20,463 bases of DNA from a virus: positions 1 to 20,463 of IMG/VR virus record IMGVR_UViG_3300008262_003509. One strand, given 5' to 3'. Below, piece by piece: positions 1 through 6,566 of the stretch. The position numbers were made by a program, and so were the translations under genes. Position 1 is the first letter of the stretch. Every line of letters starts with the position of its first letter. Below the pieces are notes generated by a model that saw nothing but the letters and a program-made list of their open reading frames with translations, did not search any database and was not told the origin of the DNA.

Positions 1-403
1 CGCCGCCCTTACCCATTATGTAACCATTATTTTCTAAAATAATATTATCTCCCGTAGTTGCTCCAGTTATGGTCAATGCGGGAATAGAGGTAGAAGTAGA
101 GTACACGTATACTCCAGGATTTACTTTTATTCTTATATTAGTTTTACCCGCCACATATCCGGGTATAGAAGAAATATTAATTGTATGATTGACTATATCT
201 GCACTTATAGTTACAAGTATTTCTGAAGATTTACTCCATAGGTCTGATAATTTAATGGTACCGGATGGTTTGCCTGCTAAATTTCTAGTTGCGGTTTCGC
301 CCAAAGAAACTTGTGTAGTAGCAGACCTTCCTATCTCAACACCAACGTGTCTTGCAAGGTCGATTCTAAGTGGGCTACTGGGAGTCCCTGCAGGAGTTGC
401 CAT
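1..403 (-). CDS. Fibre-like virion protein, 3' end cut by window edge
   Basis: The ATG at 403-401 opens a frame that runs off the left edge, so only about 134 N-terminal residues are visible. Residues 1-60 match the N-terminus of the propeller protein at 1724-2854 at 52 of 60 positions, including LARHVGVE, SLGETA and SGTIKLSDLW. SGTIxLxDLxxKS motifs are common at the N-termini of putative tail or fibre proteins of aquatic myoviruses. After residue 60 the two proteins diverge completely. The visible part then looks beta-rich and ends in NNGYIMGKGG, the kind of Gly-rich sequence seen in phage adhesins. AGAGAGAA is a weak ribosome site. I infer a virion or host-recognition protein built from a shared anchor and a private distal domain; the exact structure is unknown. 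Confidence 0.8.
   Translation of the reverse strand, partial: MATPAGTPSSPLRIDLARHVGVEIGRSATTQVSLGETATRNLAGKPSGTIKLSDLWSKSSEILVTISADIVNHTINISSIPGYVAGKTNIRIKVNPGVYVYSTSTSIPALTITGATTGDNIILENNGYIMGKGG
224..403 (-). repeat. Paralogous anchor-domain repeat, copy 1
   Basis: This is the 180-bp segment coding residues 1-60 of the partial fibre protein. It is closely similar, at DNA and protein level, to 2675-2854 in the same orientation. Similarity stops abruptly at its 3' end, as expected for a shared module used for domain shuffling or recombination. Confidence 0.85.
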
Positions 404-431
404 ATAAATTCTCTCTAGTTTAGTCTAAAAA

Positions 432-683
432 TTATCTACGGGAATGTAATGATTTTTCTATCATGTTCTTTATTTCTTCGGGGGATATCATAGGTTCCCC
501 TTTCATAGTTTTCCAAGTTTCGTTTCCTTGCTCATCAACTTCTACTATTGTATAAGGATTATTGTTAGTAATTTTTAAAAAAGCTTCCCACGCTTTTTCT
601 GCTAGTATTTTTTTAAGGTCTTCTAATGTGCTAGCATCGGAGTATAATCCATTATATGGATCAAAAACTTTATATGTTTTCAT
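432..683 (-). CDS. Small conserved-looking phage protein, unknown
   Basis: 83 aa, ATG start, with an AAAGG-type ribosome site about 8 nt upstream. The sequence is acidic and soluble-looking, with no signal peptide or membrane segment. It has a Tyr/Asp-rich start (YKVFDPYNG), a helical middle (LEDLKKILAEKAWEAF) and a charged C-terminal helix. I do not recognise a family. It lies between two fibre-like genes in what looks like a late operon, 25 nt from its upstream neighbour and 28 nt from its downstream one. A virion, fibre-assembly or chaperone role is only a guess from that position. Confidence 0.7.
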   Translation of the reverse strand: MKTYKVFDPYNGLYSDASTLEDLKKILAEKAWEAFLKITNNNPYTIVEVDEQGNETWKTMKGEPMISPEEIKNMIEKSLHSRR

Positions 684-708
684 AATACGCCTTTTAGTTT
701 AAAAATAG

Positions 709-1035
709 TTAGTCTTCTATTTTAAAATATAAAAATTCTTCTTCAGGTTGAACTATTAATTCTTCCTTAACAGCATCTTCAATATTTGTCGCGTCTGAGT
801 CATTTTTAGATTTAATTGCGACCCAATTTTCAATAGTTTCGTCCCAGATATATAACTCATCATTTTTTGGTGGAGGAGGTTTTGGAAGAACTGTTGGTTC
901 AGGTTTAAAAGCCAACCATCCTTTGTTGGCAAATTCCTCAAATAGTTCGTCTGATATTTTCTCCTCTAATATCGTATCAGATTTATTTTCTGCTTCTACT
1001 TCTGCCAGTTGAGTTGGACTTGCTGGGGTTGTCAT
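709..1035 (-). CDS. Acidic proline-rich protein, possibly fibre-associated
   Basis: 108 aa, ATG start, behind AAAGG. The protein is strongly acidic. A proline-rich hinge at about residues 46-56 (PTVLPKPPPPK) is followed by YIWDETIENWV. A Pro-rich linker followed by a Tyr/Trp motif of the YxWDexxxxWV type occurs in phage tail-fibre and fibre-assembly proteins, but this resemblance is only a pattern. No membrane segment or catalytic motif is visible. It sits 8 nt downstream of the 223-aa unknown gene in the unit with two fibre-like proteins. Function is unassigned. Confidence 0.65.
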   Translation of the reverse strand: MTTPASPTQLAEVEAENKSDTILEEKISDELFEEFANKGWLAFKPEPTVLPKPPPPKNDELYIWDETIENWVAIKSKNDSDATNIEDAVKEELIVQPEEEFLYFKIED

Positions 1036-1043
1036 TTTTACCT

Positions 1044-1715
1044 TTAATTTTTAATTCGCAAAATATCTTTTGGCGTATTTAAATCCTGCAGATAGTTCGT
1101 CATAGTTTTTTCTGTTAATTCTTGAAGTAAATGTCTTTTAGATGAGGGCAATGCAGAAAATTCTTTTTCGAAATTAAGTAAAGCATTTATATCATGTTCA
1201 ATATTAAACAGAGATTCAGAATGGCTCGAAATTCCCATCAATGCTCGTTTACTTGTCTCAAGAAAATGTCTTTTTTCGCCGGTTTCAAATTCTTGTCTAG
1301 TATATCTCGGTAAAGCTTTAAAATGTCTATATAAGATATTTAATTCCACAATGGCGTCATTTAATAATTTTTCTAAAAAGGGTTGATTTATTTCTCTTAA
1401 CTTTAAGTCAAGTCTAAGTTTTCTTTTTTGAAAATTACTAACCGTAGGATCCTTTAGTGTTTCAAGTATTTCTTCTTCTTCAATTTTCGCTCTTTCTATT
1501 CCAATTATGGATTCCTGAACAGCCAATAATTTTTTGTACATACGAAGACCCAACGCTCTATACGCTCTTTCAGGTGTAATTTGAGCAGCTAAAACAAAAT
1601 TTTCAGTTTGAAATTCTGAGTTTTCAAACGGAATGTCATAAAAAGCATCTTGTATTTCTTTAAGTACATTATCAATATTATCTGTTTGTACTGTTAATTC
1701 AGTTTTTGTTTTCAT
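1044..1715 (-). CDS. Helical phage protein, unknown
   Basis: 223 aa, ATG start behind a strong AAGGAG site, 8 nt after the stop of the propeller protein. The composition is almost entirely helical, with long Glu/Lys/Leu-rich stretches (for example IERAKIEEEEILETL near residues 73-87) that suggest coiled coils or a helical bundle. There is no Cys-rich, nucleotide-binding or membrane motif. The tight spacing indicates co-translation with the propeller protein, so a structural, chaperone or assembly role is plausible. I recognise no family. Confidence 0.7.
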   Translation of the reverse strand: MKTKTELTVQTDNIDNVLKEIQDAFYDIPFENSEFQTENFVLAAQITPERAYRALGLRMYKKLLAVQESIIGIERAKIEEEEILETLKDPTVSNFQKRKLRLDLKLREINQPFLEKLLNDAIVELNILYRHFKALPRYTRQEFETGEKRHFLETSKRALMGISSHSESLFNIEHDINALLNFEKEFSALPSSKRHLLQELTEKTMTNYLQDLNTPKDILRIKN

Positions 1716-1723
1716 AAATCTCC

Positions 1724-2854
1724 TTAGGGGTTATTACCATAATCTTGAAAAGAAGCCATACGATCTTTTCCAATAACTAACGCGGCAGATGGATTTATCT
1801 GAGTTTCTGAAGAGAAAAGTATACCATCAATTTCTCGTAAGGGTGCAGCAAGCCAAGGAGCCTGATTAAATCCTCCGCATACATACCCCCTTGTGCTAGA
1901 ATTTAATCCTGCCGCGGCTCTTCTAGATACCGATAGTCCTACCGCAGGATTGATCGAAGTTTCCGAAGCAAAGTCTATACCATCTATTTCTGAATAAGAC
2001 TGGGCCTGAGATCTGTCATTAATACCTCCACCGCACCAATATCCTTTTGTATTAGAATTTATTCCGGCGGTGTGCCCCCTTGTAGTAGCTAATGCGGCAG
2101 ATGGATCGACTGAGGTAAGACTGCTAAAAATAACACCATCTATTTCATTAAAATCTATTCCGTATCCCGCACCAAAATTATTTCCACCGGCGTAATATCC
2201 TCTAGATGCAGATGAAACTCCTTGCACAGTATATCTGGCTCTAATTGAAGCGGACGTAGATAATGTAGTCTCCGTACTAAAGTTAATGCCATCAACAAGG
2301 CTTGTGACTACTCGACTATAATTAGCTCCTCCCGCCCAAAATCCTCGTGTTTCAGAATTTGTAGCTCCGTATTCCCCTCTTGCACCTGCAGTAGCAGATG
2401 TAGTAAATGCTGTTTGAGTTGCAAAAACTAAACCATCTACTGCCGAGGTTACAGTCTGCGAACCGAACGCTCCCCATCCTTCCCACCCAGAATATCCGCC
2501 GGCTGCATAACCTTTAGTTCTGGAGTTCGCTCCGCTATGTCCTCGTCTGGCACCTAGTTGTGCAGCGGGATCTATAGTAGTTTCTGTAGAAAAGTTTAGA
2601 CCATCTAAATTATTGCCCCGATTTTGAAAAGTAGAATCTGTATTTGTAAGGAACCCTATTGCAATTGTAATGATGCTAGATTTGTTCCATAGGTCTGATA
2701 ATTTAATAGTACCCGATGGTTTCCCCGCTAAATTTCTAGATGCGGTTTCGCCTAAAGAAATTTGGGCAGTTGCAGAACGACCTACTTCGACACCGACGTG
2801 TCTAGCTAGATCAATTCTAAGTGGACTGGCAGGGGATCCTGCGGGAGTTGGCAT
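1724..2854 (-). CDS. Kelch-like beta-propeller fibre/virion protein
   Basis: 376 aa, ATG start. Residues 1-60 are the SGTIKLSDLW-type anchor shared with the partial protein at 1-403. From about residue 83 the protein is a tandem array. Hydrophobic-DG(L/I/V)xFx(S/A)xT units start at 83, 139, 187, 238, 290 and 342, and GYxxGG-type turns (GYAAGG, GFWAGG, GYYAGG, GYWCGG, GYVCGG) lie at 115, 171, 219, 271 and 323. The 48-56-residue period and Gly-Gly turns resemble kelch/galactose-oxidase-like propellers annotated in aquatic phage proteins. Six DG units with five GG turns fit a six-bladed propeller, possibly closed by terminal strands. A carbohydrate- or receptor-binding role is inferred. The ribosome site is weak, and the start lies 3 nt after the MazG-like gene, suggesting coupling. 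Confidence 0.8.
   Translation of the reverse strand: MPTPAGSPASPLRIDLARHVGVEVGRSATAQISLGETASRNLAGKPSGTIKLSDLWNKSSIITIAIGFLTNTDSTFQNRGNNLDGLNFSTETTIDPAAQLGARRGHSGANSRTKGYAAGGYSGWEGWGAFGSQTVTSAVDGLVFATQTAFTTSATAGARGEYGATNSETRGFWAGGANYSRVVTSLVDGINFSTETTLSTSASIRARYTVQGVSSASRGYYAGGNNFGAGYGIDFNEIDGVIFSSLTSVDPSAALATTRGHTAGINSNTKGYWCGGGINDRSQAQSYSEIDGIDFASETSINPAVGLSVSRRAAAGLNSSTRGYVCGGFNQAPWLAAPLREIDGILFSSETQINPSAALVIGKDRMASFQDYGNNP
2675..2854 (-). repeat. Paralogous anchor-domain repeat, copy 2
   Basis: This is the 180-bp 5' segment of the propeller gene. It is the direct-repeat partner of 224-403, with eight residue differences over 60 codons. It could serve as a homology patch for recombination between the two fibre genes. 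Confidence 0.85.
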
Positions 2855-2857
2855 TTT

Positions 2858-3208
2858 TTATGTGTACTTTTTTAAATTGGGAGGTTTCCATCCGTTGGGT
2901 TTTAAAATTTTTCCATCTTCTCTACGTAAGACTTTGCCTGTTTTAGAATCTATTTTAGATAAATTACTGTTAGCAACTTCTTCCCATGCCCCTTTAATGT
3001 CATACTTCTTCATATAACAATATCCAAGAATAACCCAGATCATATCCATACAGGCATCTAACTGTTCTACTTCGTTACTCGTTTCTACTGCATCAATAAA
3101 TTCATCGTACTCTTCTTGTATTAGTTTATAATAAAGATTTATATTCTCATCTGAGGGGTTTTGGTCACATGCATTCAAAAACATTTTCACATCTAAGGGC
3201 ATTGTCAT
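2858..3208 (-). CDS. MazG-like NTP pyrophosphohydrolase
   Basis: 116 aa from the ATG at 3208. All-alpha NTP-pyrophosphohydrolases of the MazG/PRA-PH superfamily bind Mg with an ExxE...ExxD pattern, visible here as QEEYDEF followed by EQLDACMD. The tail GKVLRREDGKILKPNGW is typical of phage members. The likely activity is hydrolysis of (d)NTPs or alarmone-like nucleotides. An upstream ATG would give 135 aa, but that N-terminus would cross a terminator hairpin and a late promoter. GAGG sits 5-6 nt before the 3208 ATG and the predicted late transcript begins near 3220, so the shorter form is preferred. It heads the late unit containing the fibre genes, an unexpected place for a nucleotide-metabolism enzyme. 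Confidence 0.8.
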   Translation of the reverse strand: MTMPLDVKMFLNACDQNPSDENINLYYKLIQEEYDEFIDAVETSNEVEQLDACMDMIWVILGYCYMKKYDIKGAWEEVANSNLSKIDSKTGKVLRREDGKILKPNGWKPPNLKKYT

Positions 3209-3225
3209 AGTGTACCTCATAAAAT

Positions 3226-3233
3226 TATTTATA
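3226..3233 (-). promoter_or_regulatory. T4-type late promoter TATAAATA
   Basis: The minus strand carries an exact TATAAATA, the T4 late-promoter element read by RNA polymerase with the gp55-type sigma factor. With T4 spacing, transcription would start near 3220, leaving a leader of about 12 nt with GAGG before the ATG at 3208. It lies about 10 nt past the phoH terminator hairpin, so it marks the start of a separate late unit (MazG-like and fibre genes). Confidence 0.75.
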
Positions 3234-3243
3234 GGGTTAAAAT

Positions 3244-3268
3244 AAATTGGGGCACTAAGCCCCAATTT
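3244..3268 (-). terminator. Intrinsic terminator after phoH
   Basis: A perfect 10-bp inverted repeat (AAATTGGGGC / GCCCCAATTT) encloses a 5-nt loop. On the minus strand it starts at the last base of the phoH stop codon and is followed by ATTTTAA. The GC-rich core with a T-rich tail is a canonical Rho-independent shape. The opposite strand also has a short T run, so it may work both ways, although no plus-strand gene is seen. Confidence 0.8.
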
Positions 3269-4017
3269 TATGCTAGTTCATACGTATTTTCGTACTGTAG
3301 CCTTGCTAATATATATTCCTTTACTATTTCTGATCTAACGATATCCTCTACTCCAAACTCAAATGTTCTGAAGCTGGGCATCATATCCGCAATTCTCATG
3401 AACTTTTTAAGTCCAGATGTATCAGTTCTCTTATACAAATCCGTTTGTCTAAAATCTCCGCAAAAAATAATTTTTGATCTTTCCCCAACTCTGGTGATTA
3501 TTGAGTTGAGTTCCATGTCCGTCATATTCTGACACTCGTCGACAATGATTATGGAATTATCTAGCGTTATTCCTCGAACAAAAGAGGTAATTAAAAATTG
3601 AATTACTTTTTGCTCCGTCAGCCTTTGATACGCATCATGTCTATTGAAAAGATCAGAACAGATTTCTATGTAGGGTTCTGTATAAACTTCAGTTTTTTCC
3701 TTTTCGTCTCCTGGTAAATGTCCAATGTCTCTGCTGGGCACTGCAGATCTAACTATTACTATTTTTTCGTAATTACTACCTTTATCTAGAACTTCTTCTA
3801 GCGCATGGTATAGAGCAATGTATGTTTTACCTGTTCCTGCAATACCATGCAATAGCATAATTCTAGAATTATCATACGCATCAAAAAATAACTTCTGATT
3901 CTCCGTTAATGGCTGTATAGTTTTCAGGTCATCTATTCTTATTTTTAGCTTAGTGTTGGCAATAGTAAGCTGAGGCTTTTGAACAGATTGTGCTAGATTA
4001 GTTTTTGTTTTTGCCAT
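3268..4017 (-). CDS. phoH: PhoH-like P-loop ATPase
   Basis: 249 aa, ATG start with GAGGG about 5 nt upstream. Walker A is GIAGTGKT at residues 58-65 and Walker B is IIIVDE ending at 160-161, followed by CQNMT. SAVPSRDIGHLPGD and FCGDFRQTDL are signature PhoH segments. PhoH proteins are cytoplasmic ATPases linked to phosphate starvation and RNA metabolism; their role in phages is unsettled. The gene is common in aquatic phages. It ends at a terminator, and the upstream genes are an FmdB-type zinc ribbon and pstS, making a small phosphate-stress block. No PhoB-box-like repeat is seen directly upstream of phoH. Confidence 0.95.
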   Translation of the reverse strand: MAKTKTNLAQSVQKPQLTIANTKLKIRIDDLKTIQPLTENQKLFFDAYDNSRIMLLHGIAGTGKTYIALYHALEEVLDKGSNYEKIVIVRSAVPSRDIGHLPGDEKEKTEVYTEPYIEICSDLFNRHDAYQRLTEQKVIQFLITSFVRGITLDNSIIIVDECQNMTDMELNSIITRVGERSKIIFCGDFRQTDLYKRTDTSGLKKFMRIADMMPSFRTFEFGVEDIVRSEIVKEYILARLQYENTYELA

Positions 4018-4040
4018 GAATGCCCTCGTAAAATGGAACG

Positions 4041-4071
4041 AAAGGAGGACTATTGGATATAGACCTCCTCT
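4041..4071 (-). other. Strong hairpin between the FmdB-type gene and phoH
   Basis: The transcript can fold AGGAGG-U-CUAU / AUAG-U-CCUCCU around a 5-nt AUCCA loop, with one U-U mismatch and two extra outer pairs. A weak U tract (UUUCGUU) follows. It could be a leaky terminator, an mRNA-processing or stability element, or a regulatory structure upstream of phoH. The left arm contains AGGAGG, a ribosome-site-like sequence with no start codon after it. Confidence 0.45.
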
Positions 4072-4097
4072 ATGGATATTACAGTATTTCTCATATT

Positions 4098-4358
4098 TTA
4101 ATTTCTGCTCAGTTTATCTCTTAGATTAGACTTTCTGCCATTATTAGAACCTATCTTATGAAGCACCTCCCTAAAACCATTGTCGACGGTTCTAATCCCA
4201 AGGCGAACTGGGTCTCCTAGTGCAGCCATGCCGACGTGATGTGCTTGGTAGTTTTTTGAATCGCATGAAGGACAAGCCTGCGATTCCCTTTCGGATATTT
4301 TGCACATGACAGCGAACACGGTGTCGCAATCGGAACATTTAAAATCGTACAGCGGCAT
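4098..4358 (-). CDS. FmdB-type zinc-ribbon protein
   Basis: 86 aa from the ATG at 4358, with AGGAG 8 nt upstream. An in-frame TTG one codon earlier is not favoured. The start MPLYDFKCSDCDTVF and the paired CxxC motifs (C8/C11 and C29/C32) match the FmdB family of putative regulatory zinc-ribbon proteins. The remainder is basic and ends in a Lys/Arg-rich tail (SNLRDKLSRN). The family's molecular role is poorly defined; nucleic-acid or protein binding is assumed. It lies between pstS and phoH, so a regulatory role in phosphate stress can be suggested but not shown. Confidence 0.85.
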   Translation of the reverse strand: MPLYDFKCSDCDTVFAVMCKISERESQACPSCDSKNYQAHHVGMAALGDPVRLGIRTVDNGFREVLHKIGSNNGRKSNLRDKLSRN

Positions 4359-4394
4359 CAATTGTCTCCTATAATCATTATATATTACTAAGTA

Positions 4395-4402
4395 AATTTA
4401 TA
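4395..4402 (-). promoter_or_regulatory. Possible late promoter variant TATAAATT
   Basis: TATAAATT on the minus strand differs from the T4 late consensus at the last base. It lies in the 94-nt gap between pstS and the FmdB-type gene and would give a leader of about 30 nt. That gap also holds a weak imperfect hairpin (TCTGG/CCAGA) that could be a pstS transcript end. The area is AT-rich, so chance is a real alternative. Confidence 0.3.
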
Positions 4403-4452
4403 GTGTCTGGTTACGAGTTCCAGAGTCACTCTATTGATGTGACCGATTTATT

Positions 4453-5481
4453 TTATTTTATCCAAATTGGGTTGTTGTCTGGACCACGGAAGTCTTTCTT
4501 CCAGTTTTCCTGAACTAATTTAATTACATCTTGTGGCATGTGAACATATTCCAGTTCAGTTGCCATTTGACCACCGTTCTTATAACTCCAATCAAAGAAT
4601 TTGAGAACTGCACGGCCTGTCAATGTATCTGCTTGTTGCTTGTGCATCAGAATGAAACTTGCACCTGTTGCTGGCCAAGCATCTTTACCTGTTTGCCATG
4701 TTAATAATAAGTACATTCCTGGTGCATTAGCCCAATCCGCATTAGCTGCCGCTGCTTTGAATGTGCTATCATCAGGCAATACAAAGTTACCATCACGATT
4801 CTTCAATGCTGCGTAAGGGATCTTGTTGCGTTTTGCGTATGCGTATTCGACATAACCAAATGCTCCTTTGATACGCTGAACCTGTGCGGCAACACCTTCA
4901 TTACCTTTACCACCTACACCCGTTGGCCATTTAACTGCTGTGCCTTCACCTACAGTCTTTTGAAAGTCTGCGTTGGCTTTGCCTAAGAAATTGGTCCAGA
5001 TGAATGTTGTACCCGAACCGTCAGCACGATGTACAACTGTGATATTCATTGCAGGTAAGTTTACACCAGGATTTAATTCTACAATTGCTTTATCATTCCA
5101 TTTAGTAATTTTACCTAGATGAATGTTTGCGATAACATCGGGTGTCAACTTTAGTTTACCAGCATCGATACCATCAAGATTATAAACTGGTACAACACCA
5201 CCAATGATTGCTGGAAACTGAACAAGACCCTCTTTGTCTAATTCTTCTTTCTTCAATGGCATATCACTTGCGCCAAAATCAACTGTCTTTGCTTTGATTT
5301 GACGAATGCCACCGCCCGAGCCGATTGATTGATAATTTAGACCAATGCCAGTTTGAGCTTTATATGCCTCTGCCCACTTAGCATAAATTGGGAATGGGAA
5401 TGTTGCACCTGCTCCGGTAAATTCTGCTGCTGATACTACAGATGATGCTGCTAAAAGTAATGCCATTAGATATTTCGTCAT
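4453..5481 (-). CDS. pstS: Phosphate ABC transporter substrate-binding protein PstS
   Basis: 342 aa, ATG start with AGGAG 6-7 nt upstream. Residues 1-18 form a Sec signal peptide (Lys, hydrophobic core LMALLLAASSV, SAA cleavage region), so it is exported to the periplasm. FTGAGATFPFPIYAKW, SIGSGGG, DFGASDMPL and RADGSGTTFIWTNFL are PstS hallmarks around the phosphate-binding Ser/Thr/Asp residues. Full length for the family, with no truncation. It captures phosphate for the host PstCAB importer; no pstC, pstA or pstB is in the window, so it must use the host's. Base composition looks less AT-rich than neighbouring genes, in line with host origin. Three PhoB-box-like repeats and several TATAAT-like boxes lie upstream, suggesting control by the host PhoBR system. 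Confidence 0.96.
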   Translation of the reverse strand: MTKYLMALLLAASSVVSAAEFTGAGATFPFPIYAKWAEAYKAQTGIGLNYQSIGSGGGIRQIKAKTVDFGASDMPLKKEELDKEGLVQFPAIIGGVVPVYNLDGIDAGKLKLTPDVIANIHLGKITKWNDKAIVELNPGVNLPAMNITVVHRADGSGTTFIWTNFLGKANADFQKTVGEGTAVKWPTGVGGKGNEGVAAQVQRIKGAFGYVEYAYAKRNKIPYAALKNRDGNFVLPDDSTFKAAAANADWANAPGMYLLLTWQTGKDAWPATGASFILMHKQQADTLTGRAVLKFFDWSYKNGGQMATELEYVHMPQDVIKLVQENWKKDFRGPDNNPIWIK

Positions 5482-5497
5482 ATTTTTCTCCTATATG

Positions 5498-5515
5498 AAT
5501 TATAGCGCCATAATT
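5498..5515 (-). promoter_or_regulatory. pstS promoter region: TATAAT inside a near-palindrome
   Basis: The plus-strand sequence AATTATAGCGCCATAATT is an 18-nt near-palindrome (one imperfect pair). On the minus strand it contains an exact TATAAT (5504-5499), 18 nt before the pstS start codon. Another TATAAT lies at 5518-5513 and TATAGA at 5537-5532. Which one is the real -10 cannot be decided by eye. TATAGA has the spacing to the repeats that is usual for PhoB-activated promoters. Confidence 0.45.
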
Positions 5516-5548
5516 ATATTATGACGAAATATCTATAAGGCAACAAAA

Positions 5549-5577
5549 CTGAAACAATTCTGTAAGGTTACTGTAAG
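5549..5577 (-). promoter_or_regulatory. PhoB-box-like direct repeats upstream of pstS
   Basis: Read on the plus strand, CTGAAAC, CTGTAAG and CTGTAAG start at 5549, 5560 and 5571, an exact 11-nt period; a degenerate CTAAAAT follows at 5582. The E. coli Pho box is two CTGTCAT-type 7-mers with the same 11-nt period. The two best units match CTGTCAT at 5 of 7 positions. The array overlaps the end of the ArnA-like gene and lies upstream of pstS, but its motif orientation is opposite to pstS transcription. Host PhoB control is inferred. Confidence 0.55.
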
Positions 5578-6566
5578 GAATCTAAAATATTCTCAAGTGA
5601 ATCGGGGAAAGTATATTTAGGTGCCCACCCCAAAGCATTGCCAATTGCGTTAATACTAGGAACTCTGCTGGTAACATCTTGATAGCCCGAACCATAGAAG
5701 TCTCCGCTGGACTTAACTTTAATATCTGCATTATCAATAACGCCTCTGCTCTTCATTCGATCGATCAATAGAACAGCAACATCTCGTACAGATAGATTAT
5801 TCCAAGGATTGCCTACGTTAAAGATTTTTCCGTTAGACTTATCCTCATTCAATAAAATAAGTTTCAGTGCATCTACGCCATCTCTAACATCTGTAAAACA
5901 TCTTTTCTGGTGGCCACCATCGACTAATGTAACTTCTTTACGTTGAATAGCATCACCCATAAGCTGAGTAATTAGACGAGAGGAACCTTCAGATGTAGAC
6001 TCCAGCGAATCCAAATAAGGACCTACCCAGTTAAATGGTCGGAACAAAGTGAACCTAAAAGGACTATCTTGATTCATTGCGAAAATTACTCTATCCAATA
6101 ATTGTTTAGAGCAAGCATAAATCCAACGGGAATACTTAATAGGACCATATACCAGATCAGAACTATCCTCATCAAAAGGTGCGGTACTCTTACCATATAC
6201 CTCAGATGTGGATGGGAAAATAATTCTTTTGTTCAAAGCATGGGCAAGTTTAATAACTCGCAAGTTTTCCTCAAAGTCTAATTGAAATACTCTAAGAGGT
6301 TGTTCCACATAAAGTTTTGGAGTAGCAATTGCTACCAAGGGCATAACAACATCGCATTCATGAATAAGAGAATCTACGAGATCTCTGTCTTTCATGATGT
6401 CTGCTTTGTGAAAAGTAAATCTGCTATCCTGCGGTAACATATTTACTCTTGCAGTGTTTAAATCTATACCAGTAATAGACCAATCTTTAAAATTATCATC
6501 TTTTAAAATAGAATCAGTGAGGTGATAACCAATAAATCCGTCAACGCCCAAAATTAAGAGTTTCAT
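5568..6566 (-). CDS. ArnA dehydrogenase-like UDP-glucuronate decarboxylase
   Basis: 332 aa, ATG start with AAAGG upstream, immediately after the previous stop. It is an extended SDR with NAD motif GVDGFIG (7-13) and catalytic PSTSEVYG (118-125, Ser121/Glu122) and Tyr150-x3-Lys154. MPLVAIATP, FELDFEENL-like FQLDFEENL, FRPFNWVGP and LVDGGHQKRCFTD closely match, from memory, the C-terminal domain of E. coli ArnA, which oxidatively decarboxylates UDP-glucuronate to the UDP-4-keto-pentose in lipid A L-Ara4N synthesis. Arg301 in SRVPSI aligns with the ArnA HRKPSI region. The ArnA formyltransferase domain is absent. As last gene of a four-gene sugar cassette it probably makes a UDP-sugar intermediate; an epimerase or UDP-xylose synthase activity is the main alternative. 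Confidence 0.88.
   Translation of the reverse strand: MKLLILGVDGFIGYHLTDSILKDDNFKDWSITGIDLNTARVNMLPQDSRFTFHKADIMKDRDLVDSLIHECDVVMPLVAIATPKLYVEQPLRVFQLDFEENLRVIKLAHALNKRIIFPSTSEVYGKSTAPFDEDSSDLVYGPIKYSRWIYACSKQLLDRVIFAMNQDSPFRFTLFRPFNWVGPYLDSLESTSEGSSRLITQLMGDAIQRKEVTLVDGGHQKRCFTDVRDGVDALKLILLNEDKSNGKIFNVGNPWNNLSVRDVAVLLIDRMKSRGVIDNADIKVKSSGDFYGSGYQDVTSRVPSINAIGNALGWAPKYTFPDSLENILDSLQ

Noticed and set aside
403-410. TATAAATT on the plus strand
   Set aside because: It points away from all genes and is formed by the ribosome-site leader and start codon of the minus-strand fibre gene.
2670-3017. Plus-strand open frame of 115 codons
   Set aside because: It is antisense to the propeller and MazG-like genes and mirrors the conserved anchor domain, with no ribosome site. 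The same antisense frame appears at 189-407 because the anchor is duplicated.
3209-3265. N-terminal extension of the MazG-like frame (MGLSAPIYFN...)
   Set aside because: It runs across the terminator hairpin and the late promoter, has no ribosome site, and does not resemble the family.
4362-4452. Possible pstS terminator in the gap after pstS
   Set aside because: Only short stems (GTCAC/GTGAC and TCTGG/CCAGA) without a T tract are seen; too weak to call a terminator.
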